Source of the DNA: Flavobacteriales bacterium
GTDB lineage: Bacteria; Bacteroidota; Bacteroidia; Flavobacteriales_D; Crocinitomicaceae
Reading direction: 5' to 3'
DNA length: 7,158 nucleotides
NCBI GenBank assembly: GCA_947458985.1
Contig: CANHBA010000113.1
Coordinates: forward strand, 1 to 7,158
Shown: positions 6,616-7,158 of the stretch, piece after piece
Position numbering within the stretch: position 1 is the first letter of the stretch
How the letters are laid out: every line of letters begins with the position of its first letter
Notes under the pieces: model-generated
What the model was told of the DNA's origin: nothing
What the model saw: only the letters and a program-made list of their open reading frames with translations
Database searches by the model: none
Translations under genes and position numbers: made by a program

Positions 6616-6633
6616 CCACGAATAAAGCCTCAG

Positions 6634-7158
6634 TTACTTGTCGTAGCCTAATATTTTTAAGTAGTCTTGTGCAGTTTGCTCATTGCTAAACACTTCGGTC
6701 TGAATTTTTCCGTTTTCATCGCGGGTAATGAGGATGTGTTTGGGCTCGGGAATGAGACAATGTTTGAGGCCGCCGTAGCCACCAATGGTTTCTTGATAAG
6801 CGCCCGTGTTAAAGAATCCGATGTATAAGGTGTTGTTTTTATCGAATTTAGGCAAGTATATGGCATTGGAATGCTGCTCAGAATTGTAGTAGTCGTCGGA
6901 ATCACAGGTGAGCCCACCTAAAAGCACGCGCTCGTAGTCGTCGTTCCAACGGTTGATCGGAAGCATTATAAAGCGCTGATTAATGGCCCAGGTGTCTGGC
7001 AGGTTGGTCATGAACGAAGAATCGATCATGTTCCATTTTTCGCGGTCGTTTTGCTGCTTTTGATGCAGGACACTGAAAATGGCACCGCCGCTCTCGCCTA
7101 CCGTAAACGAACCAAATTCGGTAAAAATATTGGGTTCTGGAATATCGTTGTCTTGGCA
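6634..7158 (-). CDS. speA: Arginine decarboxylase, C-terminal part (5' end outside window)
   Basis: The last 174 residues of a PLP-dependent, fold-type III (alanine-racemase/ODC-like) decarboxylase. I assign it to the biosynthetic arginine decarboxylase of Bacteroidota from overall resemblance to recalled family sequences; the enzyme converts arginine to agmatine for polyamine synthesis. The visible part contains GESGGAIFSVL (fragment residues 21-31), a linker MIDSSFM, LGGLTCDSDDYYNS (80-93) and NTGAYQETIGG (117-127). In the ODC superfamily the Cys-Asp pair (here Cys85/Asp86) and the GAY tyrosine (Tyr121) belong to the active site across the dimer interface. The reading frame runs open to the window edge, so the Met at 7029 is internal, not the start. 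Relatives are about 460 residues, so roughly 290 N-terminal residues, including the PLP lysine, lie beyond base 7158. The gene ends with TAA and no clear terminator, 43 bases before the 122-residue gene on the same strand. Agmatinase is not the next gene downstream. Confidence 0.93.
   Translation of the reverse strand, partial: CQDNDIPEPNIFTEFGSFTVGESGGAIFSVLHQKQQNDREKWNMIDSSFMTNLPDTWAINQRFIMLPINRWNDDYERVLLGGLTCDSDDYYNSEQHSNAIYLPKFDKNNTLYIGFFNTGAYQETIGGYGGLKHCLIPEPKHILITRDENGKIQTEVFSNEQTAQDYLKILGYDK

Noticed and set aside
6634..7029. A complete 131-residue gene starting at Met 7029.
   Set aside because: The frame continues without a stop to the window edge, and the 43 upstream codons encode the expected GESGG region of the decarboxylase, so this Met is internal.
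1..7158. A hidden defence system, mobile element, CRISPR array, riboswitch or RNA gene.
   Set aside because: Genes cover nearly the whole window with gaps under 80 bases. I saw no direct-repeat array, terminal inverted repeats, integrase or transposase motifs, or tRNA-like fold. The contents are mainly housekeeping and envelope genes, so claiming a new system beyond the DUF2459/hydrolase pair would be unsupported.

Overview
The window looks like ordinary chromosomal DNA from a member of the Bacteroidota, probably close to the Flavobacteriales. The clues are TAnnTTTG-type -7 boxes in front of four genes or operons, no Shine-Dalgarno sequence at any visible start, a pheT gene without pheS beside it, and an arginine decarboxylase C-terminus of the type I associate with this phylum. 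The organism call is inference from these features and recalled family sequences; no search was run.

Layout. (1) Bases 1-1071, minus strand: the first 357 residues of an exported S41 (Ctp/tail-specific) serine protease whose 3' end lies outside the window. (2) Bases 1072-1148: a compact divergent control region with one -7 box per direction. (3) Bases 1149-2714, plus strand: a tight two-gene unit made of a membrane-anchored DUF2459/TIGR02117-family protein and, 3 bases later, a predicted secreted alpha/beta hydrolase. (4) Bases 2754-6192, plus strand: murB (peptidoglycan precursor synthesis) overlapping by 17 bases with pheT (phenylalanyl-tRNA synthetase beta chain). murB has its own -7 box. 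(5) Bases 6222-6590, minus strand: a 122-residue protein of unknown function converging on pheT, with a promoter box and a plausible intrinsic terminator that overlaps its stop codon. (6) Bases 6634-7158, minus strand: the last 174 residues of arginine decarboxylase (speA), whose 5' end lies outside the window.

How the genes relate. The left half is envelope-themed: periplasmic proteolysis, two predicted envelope hydrolase-like proteins, and MurB. The right half covers translation (PheT) and polyamine synthesis (SpeA). No gap exceeds 80 bases, so there is no long unexplained stretch. I found no RNA gene, mobile element, CRISPR array or defence cassette. The parts with the least known function are the DUF2459/hydrolase pair and the 122-residue protein. 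A recurring compositional feature is that sampled sense strands carry more C than G in both gene orientations.
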